Shown here: positions 1-11,070 of the stretch, piece after piece
How positions within the stretch are numbered: the first letter of the stretch is position 1
How the letters are laid out: every line of letters begins with the position of its first letter
NCBI RefSeq assembly: GCF_029626025.1
Contig: NZ_JARUBF010000001.1
Location: 1,178,001-1,242,000 of the forward strand
Length of the DNA: 64,000 nucleotides
Origin: Solwaraspora sp. WMMD406
Lineage (GTDB): Bacteria > Actinomycetota > Actinomycetes > Mycobacteriales > Micromonosporaceae
Direction of reading: 5' to 3'
Notes under the pieces: model-generated
Database searches by the model: none
Told to the model about the DNA's origin: nothing
The model's input: the letters and a program-made list of their open reading frames with translations, nothing else
Program-made: the position numbers and the translations under genes

Positions 1-338
1 ACGGCTCCGGAACCCAGCAGAACGACCGCCACGAGACCGCAGCGGTCAAACGAGCTCTCGGCGCGCACGCCTACGAGACACTCGTCAGCTCCATCAAATC
101 CATGGTCGGACACTCGCTCGGTGCCATCGGCTCCATCGAACTCGCCGCCTGCGTGCTGGCCATGGACCATCAGACCGTTCCACCGACCGCCAACCTTGAA
201 GTGCCAGACCCTGACTGCGATCTCGACTACGTACCGATCCAGGCACGCGCGGCACGCCTGCGACACGTCCTGTCGGTCGGCAGCGGGTTTGGTGGCTTTC
301 AGTCCGCGGTCGTCCTCACCACGGCGAGGGATAGATGA
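1..338 (+). CDS. Type II PKS ketosynthase alpha, C-terminal end (partial)
   Basis: This is the 3' end of a KS-alpha gene; the reading frame enters at base 3 and the 5' part lies outside the window. The visible ~111 residues carry the family's second catalytic region, [12 protein letters not shown] (the His-containing motif just before it is cut off), then the third catalytic-His segment in [14 protein letters not shown]. They end in the usual [10 protein letters not shown] stretch. KS-alpha condenses malonyl-ACP units into the poly-beta-ketone chain as a heterodimer with the chain-length factor. Its stop codon overlaps the ATG of the next gene (ATGA), as expected for 1:1 expression with KS-beta. 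The family assignment is very secure; the polyketide product cannot be read from this fragment. Confidence 0.95.
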   Translation, partial: GSGTQQNDRHETAAVKRALGAHAYETLVSSIKSMVGHSLGAIGSIELAACVLAMDHQTVPPTANLEVPDPDCDLDYVPIQARAARLRHVLSVGSGFGGFQSAVVLTTARDR

Positions 339-1564
339 CACTGCGGCAATCCGTCATCACGGGTATGGGGGTGATCGCCCCCTCCGGTGTGGGGGTCGAC
401 GACTTCTGGCGCTCGGCACTGGAGAACAGGGGGGTTCTTGGTCGGCTCACCCGGTATCCCACCCAGGGGTACCCGCTGTCGGTCGCGGGCGAAGTACGTG
501 ACTACGACCCGGCCGAGGCGGTCGATTCCCGTATCAGAGTACAGACCGATCGATTCACCCAGTTCGCGCTGGCAGCCGCCGGTCTTGCCTTGGATCAGGC
601 ACAACTTCGGCCCGAGACCCTCCCGCCCTACTCCTTCGGCGCGGTCACCGCGAGTGCCGCAGGTGGAGTGGAGTTCGGTCAACGGGAAATCGAACGACTT
701 TGGAGCAGAGGGCCTGGGCATGTCGGCCCGTACCAGTCCATTGCCTGGTTCTATGCCGCGAGCACGGGACAACTGTCGATCCGCTACGGCCTCAAAGGGC
801 CCTGTGGGGTGCTGGTGGCGGACGAATCCGGCGGGCTGGACGCGATCGCTCACGCGGCCCGCGACATCCGCTACGGTGCCACCGCCATGCTCGCCGGTGG
901 GGCCGAGGCACCGTTCGCTCCCTTCTCCATGGCCTGCCAGTACGGCCATGGCATGCTCAGCGAGGCGCACCATCCGGATGCCGCCTACCTGCCCTTCAGC
1001 CCACATGCCTGCGGGTTTGTCCCCGCAGAGGGCGGTGCCATGCTTGTCTTGGAGGAGGAGCGAGCAGCTCGGGCCCGGGCGGCCGAGCCACTGGTCCGCG
1101 TCGCCGGCCACGGTACGACGTACAGCGGGGTACTGCGCCACGGGCGGAGCGCCGACGGACTTGCCAGGGCCATCCTTGGCGCACTAGACGACGCAGAATG
1201 TTCGCCGCGTGACATTAGCGCGATCTTCGCTGACGGACTCGCTGTCCCTGCGGCAGACCGCGCTGAAGTGGCAGCCTTGCGGCAGGTATTCGGAGCTGCT
1301 CTCGACTCAACACCGGTGACCGTTCCCAAGACCGGTTTCGGCCGGGCTTACGCGGGTGCCGCCGCTCTGGATGTCGTGCTTGCGGCACTCGCGCTGCGCG
1401 ACGGCGTTGTTCCGCCAACCCCTTACGTCACCGCAACCGTTCTGGACATCGACCTCGTGACCGGTTCCCCCCGCCCTATCGAAAAGGGTGCCGTACTCGT
1501 GCTCGCCCGCGGTATCTCGGGCGGAAACTCGGCGTTGATTCTGCGTACCGTACCGAGGTCCTGA
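335..1564 (+). CDS. Type II PKS chain-length factor (KS-beta)
   Basis: The 409-residue thiolase-fold protein is the non-condensing partner of KS-alpha and fixes the polyketide chain length. The N-terminus ([14 protein letters not shown]) is typical of ketosynthases. The position that is the active-site Cys in KS-alpha lies in [10 protein letters not shown], where residue 164 is Glu; most characterised chain-length factors have Gln there (AEQAGGLDA). The C-terminal catalytic histidines are also lost: [16 protein letters not shown] replaces the GH-containing motif. It overlaps the KS-alpha stop by 4 nt and is followed by a 164-nt gap before the ACP gene. The order KS-alpha, KS-beta, ACP, aromatase matches tetracenomycin, whiE spore-pigment and pentangular clusters. 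Confidence 0.95.
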   Translation: MTLRQSVITGMGVIAPSGVGVDDFWRSALENRGVLGRLTRYPTQGYPLSVAGEVRDYDPAEAVDSRIRVQTDRFTQFALAAAGLALDQAQLRPETLPPYSFGAVTASAAGGVEFGQREIERLWSRGPGHVGPYQSIAWFYAASTGQLSIRYGLKGPCGVLVADESGGLDAIAHAARDIRYGATAMLAGGAEAPFAPFSMACQYGHGMLSEAHHPDAAYLPFSPHACGFVPAEGGAMLVLEEERAARARAAEPLVRVAGHGTTYSGVLRHGRSADGLARAILGALDDAECSPRDISAIFADGLAVPAADRAEVAALRQVFGAALDSTPVTVPKTGFGRAYAGAAALDVVLAALALRDGVVPPTPYVTATVLDIDLVTGSPRPIEKGAVLVLARGISGGNSALILRTVPRS

Positions 1565-1728
1565 ACGGCTTTGGTTCGTGGCCGCCAAGCGGGTCGGCGG
1601 CCTCGCTGACTATTCACCACGCTACCGTTGTCGACTCTGCGTCGGTGGACGGTCCGGATCGGTGATTGTCCGATCAACAGAGGTGTGATCTCTCTCGGGT
1701 GGAGGGATCTCAGAAAGGAGAGAAAGGA

Positions 1729-3676
<1,948 letters not shown>

Positions 3677-3722
3677 CAGGCCACCCGTCGAGTGCGCCAA
3701 CGAGAACAGTGAGGTAGAGAGC

Positions 3723-4853
3723 ATGTCCGTCCCCACACTGGAAAGCTCCCCGATCGAAGAGGCAGCCCGCGTGGCCGCGACCCTGCCGAACCGGGCGTTG
3801 GAGGTTGAGGCCGGTCGGACCGTCCCGGCCGATCTGGTCGCCGAGCTGCGCGCCGCCGGGCTGTTCGGCCTGATGATGCCGGCATCGCTCGGCGGCTTGG
3901 AAGCCGATCCACTGACGATCGTCAAAGTCGTGGAGGTGCTGAGCCACGGAGACGCCGCCACCGGGTGGACCGTCCTGATCGGCCAGGGTGCCGGCTACCT
4001 GGCCTGGCTGGACCCGAACGCGGCCGCAGAGATCCTTCATAATGCCCCGGTGCCGTTGGTCACCGGCTCGATGGCACCGCTGGGCACCGCGGTCGACGCC
4101 GGGGCGGGGGCGGTACGGTTGACCGGCCGTTGGCCGTACGCCAGCGGCTGCCAACTCGCCGATTATCTGGTGGTCGGGTACCGCAGCGGTGAGGGCCCAC
4201 CCCGTTTCGCATTGCTGCCCCGAGCTGCAGTGACGGTCGACGACACCTGGCAGGTGGCCGGAATGCGGGGCACGGGCAGCCACGATATCGAGTTCAGCGG
4301 GGTGCGCGTTCCGCACCGGTTCACCTTCGACCCGTACGGCCCGGCCCGGGTGGACGCGCCCTTGTATCGGTTGCCGTACATGAGCTACCTGCTCGTCGCC
4401 ATGGCCGGCTTTCCACTTGGTGCCGCCCAGCGCATCGTGGACGAGTATCGCCAGATCGTCCTCGTCAAGCGAAACACCGAGCGGACCCTGCTCGCCGAGA
4501 CCCCCATCGTTCAAGCCGAGATCGCCCGTTGCGAGACGGCGGTTGGCGCCGCCCGCGCCTTCGTGTACGAAGCGGTCAGCCAGGTGTGGGCGGAGACCCA
4601 GCACCGTGTCGCCAGCCGGCAGGCCCGGGCCCGGCTGACCGGTTCGGTCCAGCACGCCATGCGAGTCGCCCTCGATGTGGCCGACTCGGCGATGCGGGCA
4701 TGCGGTGCGAGTCAGCTCTACAACCGGGCACCGCTTCAGCGCTATTTCCGGGACGTTCAGACCGCCGCGCAGCACATTGCCTTCGGTCTCGAGACGCAAC
4801 GTCGAGTCGGATCAGTCCTGCTCGGCCAGGACGTCGCCGATTTCCTCGTCTGA
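3723..4853 (+). CDS. Acyl-CoA dehydrogenase-fold flavin oxygenase (class D type), second copy
   Basis: A 376-residue paralogue of the upstream oxygenase with the same order of blocks: LFGLMMPASLGGLE, GDAATGWTVLIG, DDTWQVAGMRGTGSHD and a C-terminal NRAPLQRYFRDVQTAAQHIAF. The start at 3723 follows a GAGGTAGAGAGC Shine-Dalgarno; 46 nt separate it from the first copy. Two adjacent paralogues could catalyse two successive hydroxylations/oxidations on different rings or act as a hetero-oligomer; that is inference. The reaction and substrate cannot be fixed from sequence. Confidence 0.85.
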   Translation: MSVPTLESSPIEEAARVAATLPNRALEVEAGRTVPADLVAELRAAGLFGLMMPASLGGLEADPLTIVKVVEVLSHGDAATGWTVLIGQGAGYLAWLDPNAAAEILHNAPVPLVTGSMAPLGTAVDAGAGAVRLTGRWPYASGCQLADYLVVGYRSGEGPPRFALLPRAAVTVDDTWQVAGMRGTGSHDIEFSGVRVPHRFTFDPYGPARVDAPLYRLPYMSYLLVAMAGFPLGAAQRIVDEYRQIVLVKRNTERTLLAETPIVQAEIARCETAVGAARAFVYEAVSQVWAETQHRVASRQARARLTGSVQHAMRVALDVADSAMRACGASQLYNRAPLQRYFRDVQTAAQHIAFGLETQRRVGSVLLGQDVADFLV

Positions 4854-4896
4854 CCCCGCCGGGCCGACCGCTACCGCCCCCAGCCAGGAGAAACAC

Positions 4897-5226
4897 ATGT
4901 ATCGAAGCCTGATCGTCGCCCGCATGCTGCCCGACGTAGCACCCCAGATCGCGGACATCTTCGGGCGATCGGACCAGACATCCAACCTTCCCCAGACCAT
5001 CGGCGTCCGCGCCCGCAGTCTCTTCCAGTTCGGTGAGGTCTACCTGCACTTGGTGGAGGGCGACGAGCCGGTGGAGGCGGCTGTCACCCGATCCCGCAAG
5101 CACCCGGAGTTCCGGCGAATCAGTGACGAACTGAGGCCGTTCGTTTCGGCGTACGACCCGACCACATGGCGAGAGCCCAAAGACGCCATGGCCCGTGAAT
5201 TCTACCGCTGGGAACGTGATGCTTGA
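4897..5226 (+). CDS. TcmI-family type II polyketide cyclase
   Basis: A 109-residue dimeric ferredoxin-like cyclase of the TcmI/WhiE-ORFVII family, which closes later rings after the first aromatase has acted. Typical features are MYRSLIVARMLPD at the N-terminus, RARSLFQFGEVYLHLVEG in the middle, and the C-terminal AMAREFYRWERDA. The ATG at 4897 has an AGGAG box 7 nt upstream. This cyclase plus a single-domain SRPBCC aromatase is the pair found in tetracenomycin, spore-pigment and pentangular polyphenol pathways, which favours a long non-reduced chain. The next 203 nt, before the methyltransferase, hold no convincing gene. Confidence 0.92.
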   Translation: MYRSLIVARMLPDVAPQIADIFGRSDQTSNLPQTIGVRARSLFQFGEVYLHLVEGDEPVEAAVTRSRKHPEFRRISDELRPFVSAYDPTTWREPKDAMAREFYRWERDA

Positions 5227-5429
5227 GCGCACTCGTCCGGAGGCCGGAGGGCTGGAAAGGTACTCGCGGTGGGCCCCGTTCGACTACGGATACCGTGTGC
5301 CTCTGGATGCTTCTAAGTCGTACCGGATTTGGTGCGCCGTCGCGCAGGGCCTGAGACATCTGGGTTGGTGGTACGACGTGTCCCAGCTGTACTTCTGGTC
5401 CCTGCCAGCCGCGCACAGGAAGGCGAGAA

Positions 5430-6521
5430 ATGAGCAACCCGACACGGCACGTCGATCTGTCGGCGTCGGCCGCACCGGACTTGGTCCCAGACGTGACCGC
5501 ACTCAACAATCTGGTCGTCACCACCGCACCTTGGGCCTTCCAGAGCCTGTACGTAGCCGCGAAACTCGGGCTTGCGGACGCCCTCCGGCTGGGTTCCCGG
5601 TCCAGCGACGACCTCGCTGAGGAGGTGGGGGCACATCCGGGTGCGCTCTACCGGTTCTGCCGGGCACTCGCGGCGCTTGGCATCCTGTATGAGCATCCTG
5701 ACCGGATCTTCAGTACGACCGCGATGGGCGCTGCCCTGCGTTCTGATGCCCCCCGAGGACTGCGGCACTTCATCATCGTCAATGGCGAGGAGAGCTTCCG
5801 TGCGTGGGCCGAAGTGATGCACTCGGTCCGGACGGGAAAGGCGGCCTTCGACCACGTCTACGGGATGTCTCACTTCGCTTATCTGGCACTGGAGGCGGAG
5901 GCCAGCACCGCCTTCAATGCCATGGCAAAATCTGGTGCACCTACCGAAGCGGTCGATAGCTGCGACTTCTCCGAGGACCGGGTTGTGGTGGATGTCGGGG
6001 GAGGTTCCGGTGGCCTATTAGCCCATATTCTTCAGCGGAATCCGGAACTGATCGGGATTTTGTCGGATACGCCTGCGGGTGTGGAGCAGGCGGCGGAATT
6101 GTTCGCAGCCCACCACGTGCTCGACCGCGCGGTGATCATGGGAGGGAGTTTCTTCGAATCCGTCCCCAATGGTGGGGACAGCTATATTCTCTCCCGTGTC
6201 ATCCACGACTGGAACGACGAGGATGCTCTGCGAATCCTACGTACGGTGCATCGGGCGATGTCGCCCGGTTCTCGACTCATTCTCATCGACAAAGTGATTC
6301 CCGATACAGCCGGTTTCCATCCGGGCAAGTTCTCCGACCTGCAGATGCTGGTCGTGCTGGGCGGGCAGGAACGAACCCTGAGTGAGTTGACGGTATTGCT
6401 GGACCACGCCGGTTTTCGACTGACCGACGTGCGGATGCCCGAGTTCGGCCCGGATTCGCCGTGGGCAGAGGCCCTGATCCAGGCGATGCCGGTCGATTCC
6501 GGGGAGAGGAAGATGTCATGA
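5430..6521 (+). CDS. SAM-dependent O-methyltransferase
   Basis: A 363-residue class I methyltransferase of the plant-COMT/DnrK/TcmO type, expected to methylate a phenol or carboxyl oxygen of the aromatic polyketide. An N-terminal winged-helix dimerisation domain (about residues 20-110) precedes the Rossmann domain. SAM motif I is [12 protein letters not shown], and [17 protein letters not shown] is the family's catalytic-region signature. An AGGCGAGAA box precedes the ATG. Its stop overlaps the start of the SAM synthetase gene (ATGA), so the methyltransferase and its cofactor supply are translationally coupled. The base composition of its middle part (about 5.9-6.3 kb) is somewhat less G+C-rich than the neighbours. 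Confidence 0.93.
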   Translation: MSNPTRHVDLSASAAPDLVPDVTALNNLVVTTAPWAFQSLYVAAKLGLADALRLGSRSSDDLAEEVGAHPGALYRFCRALAALGILYEHPDRIFSTTAMGAALRSDAPRGLRHFIIVNGEESFRAWAEVMHSVRTGKAAFDHVYGMSHFAYLALEAEASTAFNAMAKSGAPTEAVDSCDFSEDRVVVDVGGGSGGLLAHILQRNPELIGILSDTPAGVEQAAELFAAHHVLDRAVIMGGSFFESVPNGGDSYILSRVIHDWNDEDALRILRTVHRAMSPGSRLILIDKVIPDTAGFHPGKFSDLQMLVVLGGQERTLSELTVLLDHAGFRLTDVRMPEFGPDSPWAEALIQAMPVDSGERKMS

Positions 6522-7762
6522 TACGAGCACAGGGAAGCGGTGGGCTCCGGCTCTTCACCTCGGAATCGGTGACCGAGGGCCATCCAGACAAGATTGCCGA
6601 TCAGATCAGCGACACTATCCTGGATGCATTACTGGATCAAGATCCAACGTCCCGTGTAGCCATCGAGACACTCATCACGACCGGAATGGTCCAGGTGGCT
6701 GGCGAGGTTTCGGCGAAGGCGAACATACCGATCGCGCAACTCGTGCGGAACAAAGTGGTCGACATCGGATATGATTCGTCTCACAAGGGTTTCGATGGCG
6801 CGTCGTGCGGCGTCACAGTGACAATCAGCTCTCAGTCGCCGGACATCGCCCAGGGCGTCGACGCGGCGTACGAGGCACGGGTCGACCGCGCGGTCGCCGG
6901 CGGCGAGACCGACGAGCTGGGCCGCCAAGGCGCCGGGGACCAGGGACTGATGTTCGGGTACGCGTGCGATGAGACGCCCGAGTTCATGCCGCTGCCGATC
7001 CACCTCGCACACCGCCTCTCTCGACGGCTGGCAGATGTGCGCCGGAACGGGACAGTCCCGTATCTGCGACCTGATGGCAAGACCCAAGTCACCATCGAGT
7101 ACGACGGAGATAGACCGATTCGCCTGGACACCGTCGTGGTTTCCACGCAACACGCCGCAGGAATCGATCTGGAATCGCTTCTTGTCCCTGACATACGCGA
7201 GTTCGTCGTCGGACCTGAACTGGAGGCGCTCAGAACCGACGGCCTCAAGGTGGAAACCGACGGATACCGTCTGTTCGTGAATCCCACCGGCCGTTTTGAG
7301 ATCGGAGGCCCGATGGGTGACACCGGATTGACCGGACGAAAAATCATCATGGACACCTATGGTGGCTATGCCCGGCACGGCGGTGGTGCGTTCTCTGGCA
7401 AAGACCCGTCGAAGGTGGATCGGTCCGCAGCATACGCGGTACGCTGGGTCGCCAAGAACGTTGTCGCCGCCGGCCTTGCCGCCCGCTGCGAAATCCAAGT
7501 TGCCTATGCGATCGGAAAGGCTGAGCCCGTCGGTCTCTTTGTCGAAACCTTCGGCACTCACCACGTTGATGTGCACAGGATCGAAAAGGCAATCCGCGAG
7601 GTCTTCGATCTGCGTCCTGCTGCGATCATCCGTGATCTCGACCTGCTACGGCCCATCTACACGCAGACTGCCGCGTACGGCCATTTCGGGCGGCAACTTC
7701 CGGGTTTCACCTGGGAGCAGACCGATCGGGTGGCAGCCCTGCGAGATGCCGCTGGAGCCTGA
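6518..7762 (+). CDS. metK: S-adenosylmethionine synthetase inside the polyketide operon
   Basis: This 414-residue enzyme makes SAM from methionine and ATP. All hallmark motifs are intact: [17 protein letters not shown] at the N-terminus, the ATP loop [12 protein letters not shown], and the phosphate-binding [19 protein letters not shown]. The start at 6518 overlaps the methyltransferase stop. A complete metK in a secondary-metabolite operon is most easily explained as a second, pathway-dedicated copy that lifts SAM supply; an actinomycete normally has a separate housekeeping metK, which would lie outside this window. It could also be a transferred housekeeping-type gene. Function is certain, the dedicated role is inference. 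Confidence 0.96.
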   Translation: MIRAQGSGGLRLFTSESVTEGHPDKIADQISDTILDALLDQDPTSRVAIETLITTGMVQVAGEVSAKANIPIAQLVRNKVVDIGYDSSHKGFDGASCGVTVTISSQSPDIAQGVDAAYEARVDRAVAGGETDELGRQGAGDQGLMFGYACDETPEFMPLPIHLAHRLSRRLADVRRNGTVPYLRPDGKTQVTIEYDGDRPIRLDTVVVSTQHAAGIDLESLLVPDIREFVVGPELEALRTDGLKVETDGYRLFVNPTGRFEIGGPMGDTGLTGRKIIMDTYGGYARHGGGAFSGKDPSKVDRSAAYAVRWVAKNVVAAGLAARCEIQVAYAIGKAEPVGLFVETFGTHHVDVHRIEKAIREVFDLRPAAIIRDLDLLRPIYTQTAAYGHFGRQLPGFTWEQTDRVAALRDAAGA

Positions 7763-8026
7763 CATGTGCATGGCGTCACTGGTTCCATCGCGCCAACGAA
7801 TACGAGTCGGTACCGCTCCAGGAACGTGGGGGCTGGACCGAGCGGCAGGTCCTCGGCCGAGTCGGCAGATGGATCTAGACTCAGGGCGGCTCCGGCGTGG
7901 TCATCGAGACGGACCGTGCTCGCGACCAGCCTGTTTCCGCCTGAGGTGGGCCGCGCGCCTCGCGGACAGCCGGGTCATCGGCCCTTTCCCCTGCCTGATC
8001 GGATCGAGCGGAAATTGAGGCCGCTG

Positions 8027-8899
8027 ATGGCGACCAGACCCGACATCTCCCCAGGAGTTCGAAGGATCATTCTGGATCTCGCAGGTCTGCCGTTGTCCGG
8101 GCTGCTCGCCGAACCCGAGAACAAGCCAGTGCGCGCCGCCGTGGTGGCACTGCACGGGGTCGGAATGAATGCCGGCTATTTCGACGCCCAGTCCAGCCCT
8201 GATCTGTCACTATTGAGGCTTGGGCCGAGCCTCGGCTATACCGTACTCTCCCTCGATCGCCCCGGCTACGGTCGGTCGGCGAAACAACTGCCGCAGGGGC
8301 AGCGCCTGGTCGACCAGATCGCCGCCGTGGGCCAGGCGCTGGAGGCATTTTCCTCGCGGTTCGCAATCGGTACGGGGGTGCTGCTCCTGGCACACTCCTT
8401 CGGGGGGAAAGTGGCGATCGGCGCAGCCGCCTCCGACGCCACTGGAATCCTGGCAGGCCTAGACCTGTCTGGAATTGGGCATAGGCAGGAGATGGCGCGA
8501 TGTGGCGGAGCAGCCGAACAGCGCGGCGGATGGGAATGTAACTGGGGACCCTTGCGCCTCTATCCGTCAAGCACATTCTGCCCGGCCGGGGCTCCAGTAG
8601 AACCAACGCCCCCACTCGACATCGTGGACGCCAGCCGTTGGCCGGCTCACTTTGATGAGCTGGCACCAGACGTCCGTGTGCCCGTACGGTTGACCTTCGC
8701 TGAGCACGAGTCCTGGTGGCGCCACGATCCGGATACAGTGGCCGAGCTGATCGCGGTGTTCCGGGCGGCTCCACGCGTTGCTGTCGAGCACCTGCGCGAC
8801 GCAGGCCACAACATCAGCTTGGGTTGGGCAGCCCGCTCCTATCATCTGCGGGCTCTGGCCTTTCTGGAGGAATGCCTGACACTGCGAAAGCTCACGTGA
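8027..8899 (+). CDS. Alpha/beta hydrolase of the polyketide cluster
   Basis: A 290-residue alpha/beta hydrolase. The oxyanion segment is ALHGVGMNAG, the nucleophile elbow is LAHSFGGKVA with Ser124, and the C-terminal catalytic His is H261 in DAGHNISLG; an acid in the VRLTFAEHESW region probably completes the triad. The ATG at 8027 is chosen because the homologous region begins there. A longer frame from 7766 would add a Ser/Arg-rich, unconserved stretch. In this setting it may release or lactonise the polyketide, or hydrolyse an ester, but the substrate is unknown. It is the last gene before a strong hairpin. The 264 nt between metK and this gene hold no clear gene. Confidence 0.82.
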   Translation: MATRPDISPGVRRIILDLAGLPLSGLLAEPENKPVRAAVVALHGVGMNAGYFDAQSSPDLSLLRLGPSLGYTVLSLDRPGYGRSAKQLPQGQRLVDQIAAVGQALEAFSSRFAIGTGVLLLAHSFGGKVAIGAAASDATGILAGLDLSGIGHRQEMARCGGAAEQRGGWECNWGPLRLYPSSTFCPAGAPVEPTPPLDIVDASRWPAHFDELAPDVRVPVRLTFAEHESWWRHDPDTVAELIAVFRAAPRVAVEHLRDAGHNISLGWAARSYHLRALAFLEECLTLRKLT

Positions 8900-8934
8900 C
8901 CCGCGCCTGTCGTCGGACCCGCCGCGAAAGCGGG

Positions 8935-8968
8935 GCCGGGGGTGCGCGTGGTTCGCGACACCCCCGGC
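8935..8968. terminator. Hairpin terminator between convergent genes
   Basis: A 10-bp perfect stem (GCCGGGGGTG / CACCCCCGGC) has an inner CGCG/CGCG extension. It lies between the ends of the + strand hydrolase and the - strand peptidase, so it can serve both. No U-run follows, as is usual in high-G+C actinobacteria. Confidence 0.75.
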
Positions 8969-9026
8969 CACAGCGGGAGATGGTTACGTTCCCACCGGGG
9001 TCTCCACCACCCCGACGAGGGACGAG

Positions 9027-10886
9027 CTACAGATCCAGCGTCCAGGTGTTGATGTAGCCGGTGTCTCCGCTGAAGACGTCCCGGACCCGCAGCTGCCAGG
9101 TGCCGTTGGCCGTCTCCGAGGAGAGGTTCACCGTGTACGTCTCGATCACGTTGTCCGCCCCGTCGAAGAACGCCCAGCTCTTCAACCGGTAGGACGACCC
9201 GTCGGGGGCGATCAGGTCGACGATCAGGTCACCCCGGTAGGTGTGCTGGATGTTGACGTCCACCGTCGACGACGTCGACGGGGTGCTGGCACAGCCGCTG
9301 ATCACGATGCTGCTGCTCACCCAGGCGCCGGTGTCGGGGATGGCGACGTCGGAGCCGTTGGTGCCGGTGCAGCCGCCGCCCGGTCCGGTCACGGTCAGGG
9401 TGAAGCTCGCCGTACGGGTGGCCGACGTGCCGGTGCCGGTGATCGTGATCGGGTAGGTCCCCGGTGAGGTGCCCGCCGAGGTGGCGATGGTCAGCGCCGA
9501 GCTGCCGCCGGAGGTGACGGTGGCCGGGCTGAAGCTGGCGGTCGCCCCGCTGGGCAGCCCGCTCGCGGTCAGCGCGACCGACTGGGCCGAACCGGAGGTG
9601 GTGCTGGTCGCGACCGTGGCCGAGACCGAGCCGCCCGGCGCCGTCGAGCCCGACGTCGGGGAGACCGACACCGAGAAGTCGTTCGTCGGCGGAGTGCCGT
9701 CGTTGACCACGTACAGCAGACGGTTGGGCGAGCCGGAGCCCGGGTTGCCGACCGCGCCCACCGTGGCGTTGTCGTACAGGTAGTCGCGGACCTGCTGCGG
9801 CGACCAGCTCGGGTTGACCGAGGCGACCAGAGCCGCGGCGCCGGCGACGTGCGGGGCGGCCATCGAGGTGCCGCTGATGGTGTTGGTCGCGCTGTCGCCG
9901 GTGTGCCAGGCCGAGGTGATCGACGACCCGGGCGCGAAGACGTCCAGGCAGGTGCCGAAGTTGGAGAAGCTGGACCGGGCGTCGGTGTTGGTGGTCGAGC
10001 CGACGGTGATGGCTTCGGTGACCCGCGCCGGGGAGGTGTTGCAGGCGTTCGCGGAGCTGTTGCCCGCCGCCAGGCTGTAGGTGACGCCAGCGGCGATCGA
10101 GTTGCGGACCGCGGTGTCCAGCGAGGTGTTGGCGCCGCCGCCGAGGCTCATGTTGGCCACGGCCGGCAGTACGGCGTTGGCGGTCACCCAGTCGACGCCG
10201 GCGATGACGCCGGCGGTGGTGCCGCTGCCGGAGCAGTTGAGCACCCGTACGCCGACCAGGGTCGTGCCCTTGGCGACGCCGTACGCGGTGCCGCCGACGG
10301 TGCCGGCGACGTGCGTACCGTGGCCGTTGCAGTCGTCGGCCGATCCGCCGTCGACGGCGTCGAAGCCGCTGACCGCCCTGCCGCCGAAGTCGCTGTGGCT
10401 GAACCGGATGCCGGTGTCGATGATGTACGAGTGCACGTTCGACGCCGTGTTCGGGTAGGTGTACGAGTTGTCCAGCGGCAGGTTGCGCTGGTCGATCCGG
10501 TCCAGCCCCCACGACGGCGGGTTCGGCTGGGTGTCGGCGATGTGCACCGTGTGGTTCTGCTCGACGTATTCGACGGCGGGGTGGGCAGCGATCCGGGCCG
10601 CCTGTCGTGCGGTGGCCGTGATCTCGAAGCCACGTAGCGCTGCGGTGTAGGTGCGGGCAACCGTACGTCCCTGCCGGCTGGCCAGGGTGCGGGCCGTGGC
10701 GGCGACCTGGTCCCGGCTGACCGTGTTCTTGTTGAACACCACGATGTAGCTGTCCGGTATGGCGGTGGCTCCACCGGCGTGCAGGATCGTACCTTCCGGC
10801 TCGGCCGCGATGGCCGGTACGGCGGCTGCCGCCACCATGGCCAGCGCGGTGGCGCCGACGATGATGACCTTACGAGGGAGATTCAT
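9027..10886 (-). CDS. Secreted subtilisin-like serine peptidase (S8) with P-domain
   Basis: A 619-residue exported protease. A signal peptide (about 1-30) is followed by an I9 propeptide-inhibitor domain (about 45-115). The S8 catalytic domain has the triad Asp157 (YIIDTGIRF), His189 (NGHGTHVAG) and Ser341 (SGTSMAAPH). A Ser/Thr/Gly-rich Ig-like linker domain (about 405-500) and a C-terminal proprotein-convertase P-domain (about 510-619) follow. The architecture matches aqualysin/proteinase K-type actinomycete peptidases. The start at 10886 (MNLPRK) is preferred over the ATG 15 nt upstream because GGAGG sits 10 nt before it and the signal peptide begins there. It is a single-gene unit. Confidence 0.95.
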   Translation of the reverse strand: MNLPRKVIIVGATALAMVAAAAVPAIAAEPEGTILHAGGATAIPDSYIVVFNKNTVSRDQVAATARTLASRQGRTVARTYTAALRGFEITATARQAARIAAHPAVEYVEQNHTVHIADTQPNPPSWGLDRIDQRNLPLDNSYTYPNTASNVHSYIIDTGIRFSHSDFGGRAVSGFDAVDGGSADDCNGHGTHVAGTVGGTAYGVAKGTTLVGVRVLNCSGSGTTAGVIAGVDWVTANAVLPAVANMSLGGGANTSLDTAVRNSIAAGVTYSLAAGNSSANACNTSPARVTEAITVGSTTNTDARSSFSNFGTCLDVFAPGSSITSAWHTGDSATNTISGTSMAAPHVAGAAALVASVNPSWSPQQVRDYLYDNATVGAVGNPGSGSPNRLLYVVNDGTPPTNDFSVSVSPTSGSTAPGGSVSATVATSTTSGSAQSVALTASGLPSGATASFSPATVTSGGSSALTIATSAGTSPGTYPITITGTGTSATRTASFTLTVTGPGGGCTGTNGSDVAIPDTGAWVSSSIVISGCASTPSTSSTVDVNIQHTYRGDLIVDLIAPDGSSYRLKSWAFFDGADNVIETYTVNLSSETANGTWQLRVRDVFSGDTGYINTWTLDL

Positions 10887-11070
10887 CTCCCGTCCTCCCA
10901 TCCCATCGGCAGATGGCCGTCCACTGACGGTGACAGTGGATCAGTAAGTGCCGATCTAGCTGAGAGTAGTCTGAGTTGATACTGAAAGAGACATGTCGTC
11001 TTTCCCATACCACCGGTGCGATGGAACCGGCGGATGCGACAAGCGGCCGAGCCGGCAGAGGTAGCCGTGG

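Noticed and set aside
5195-5620. 141-codon + strand frame between the TcmI cyclase and methyltransferase
   Set aside because: It overlaps the real methyltransferase start by ~190 nt in another frame; the part before the overlap has no recognised homology and weak codon bias.
7744-7878. Peptide VPLQERGGWTERQ in frame 1, reminiscent of the GH1 QERGGW motif
   Set aside because: Only ~40 codons, no start codon, and no other GH1 motif on either side; chance similarity is likely.
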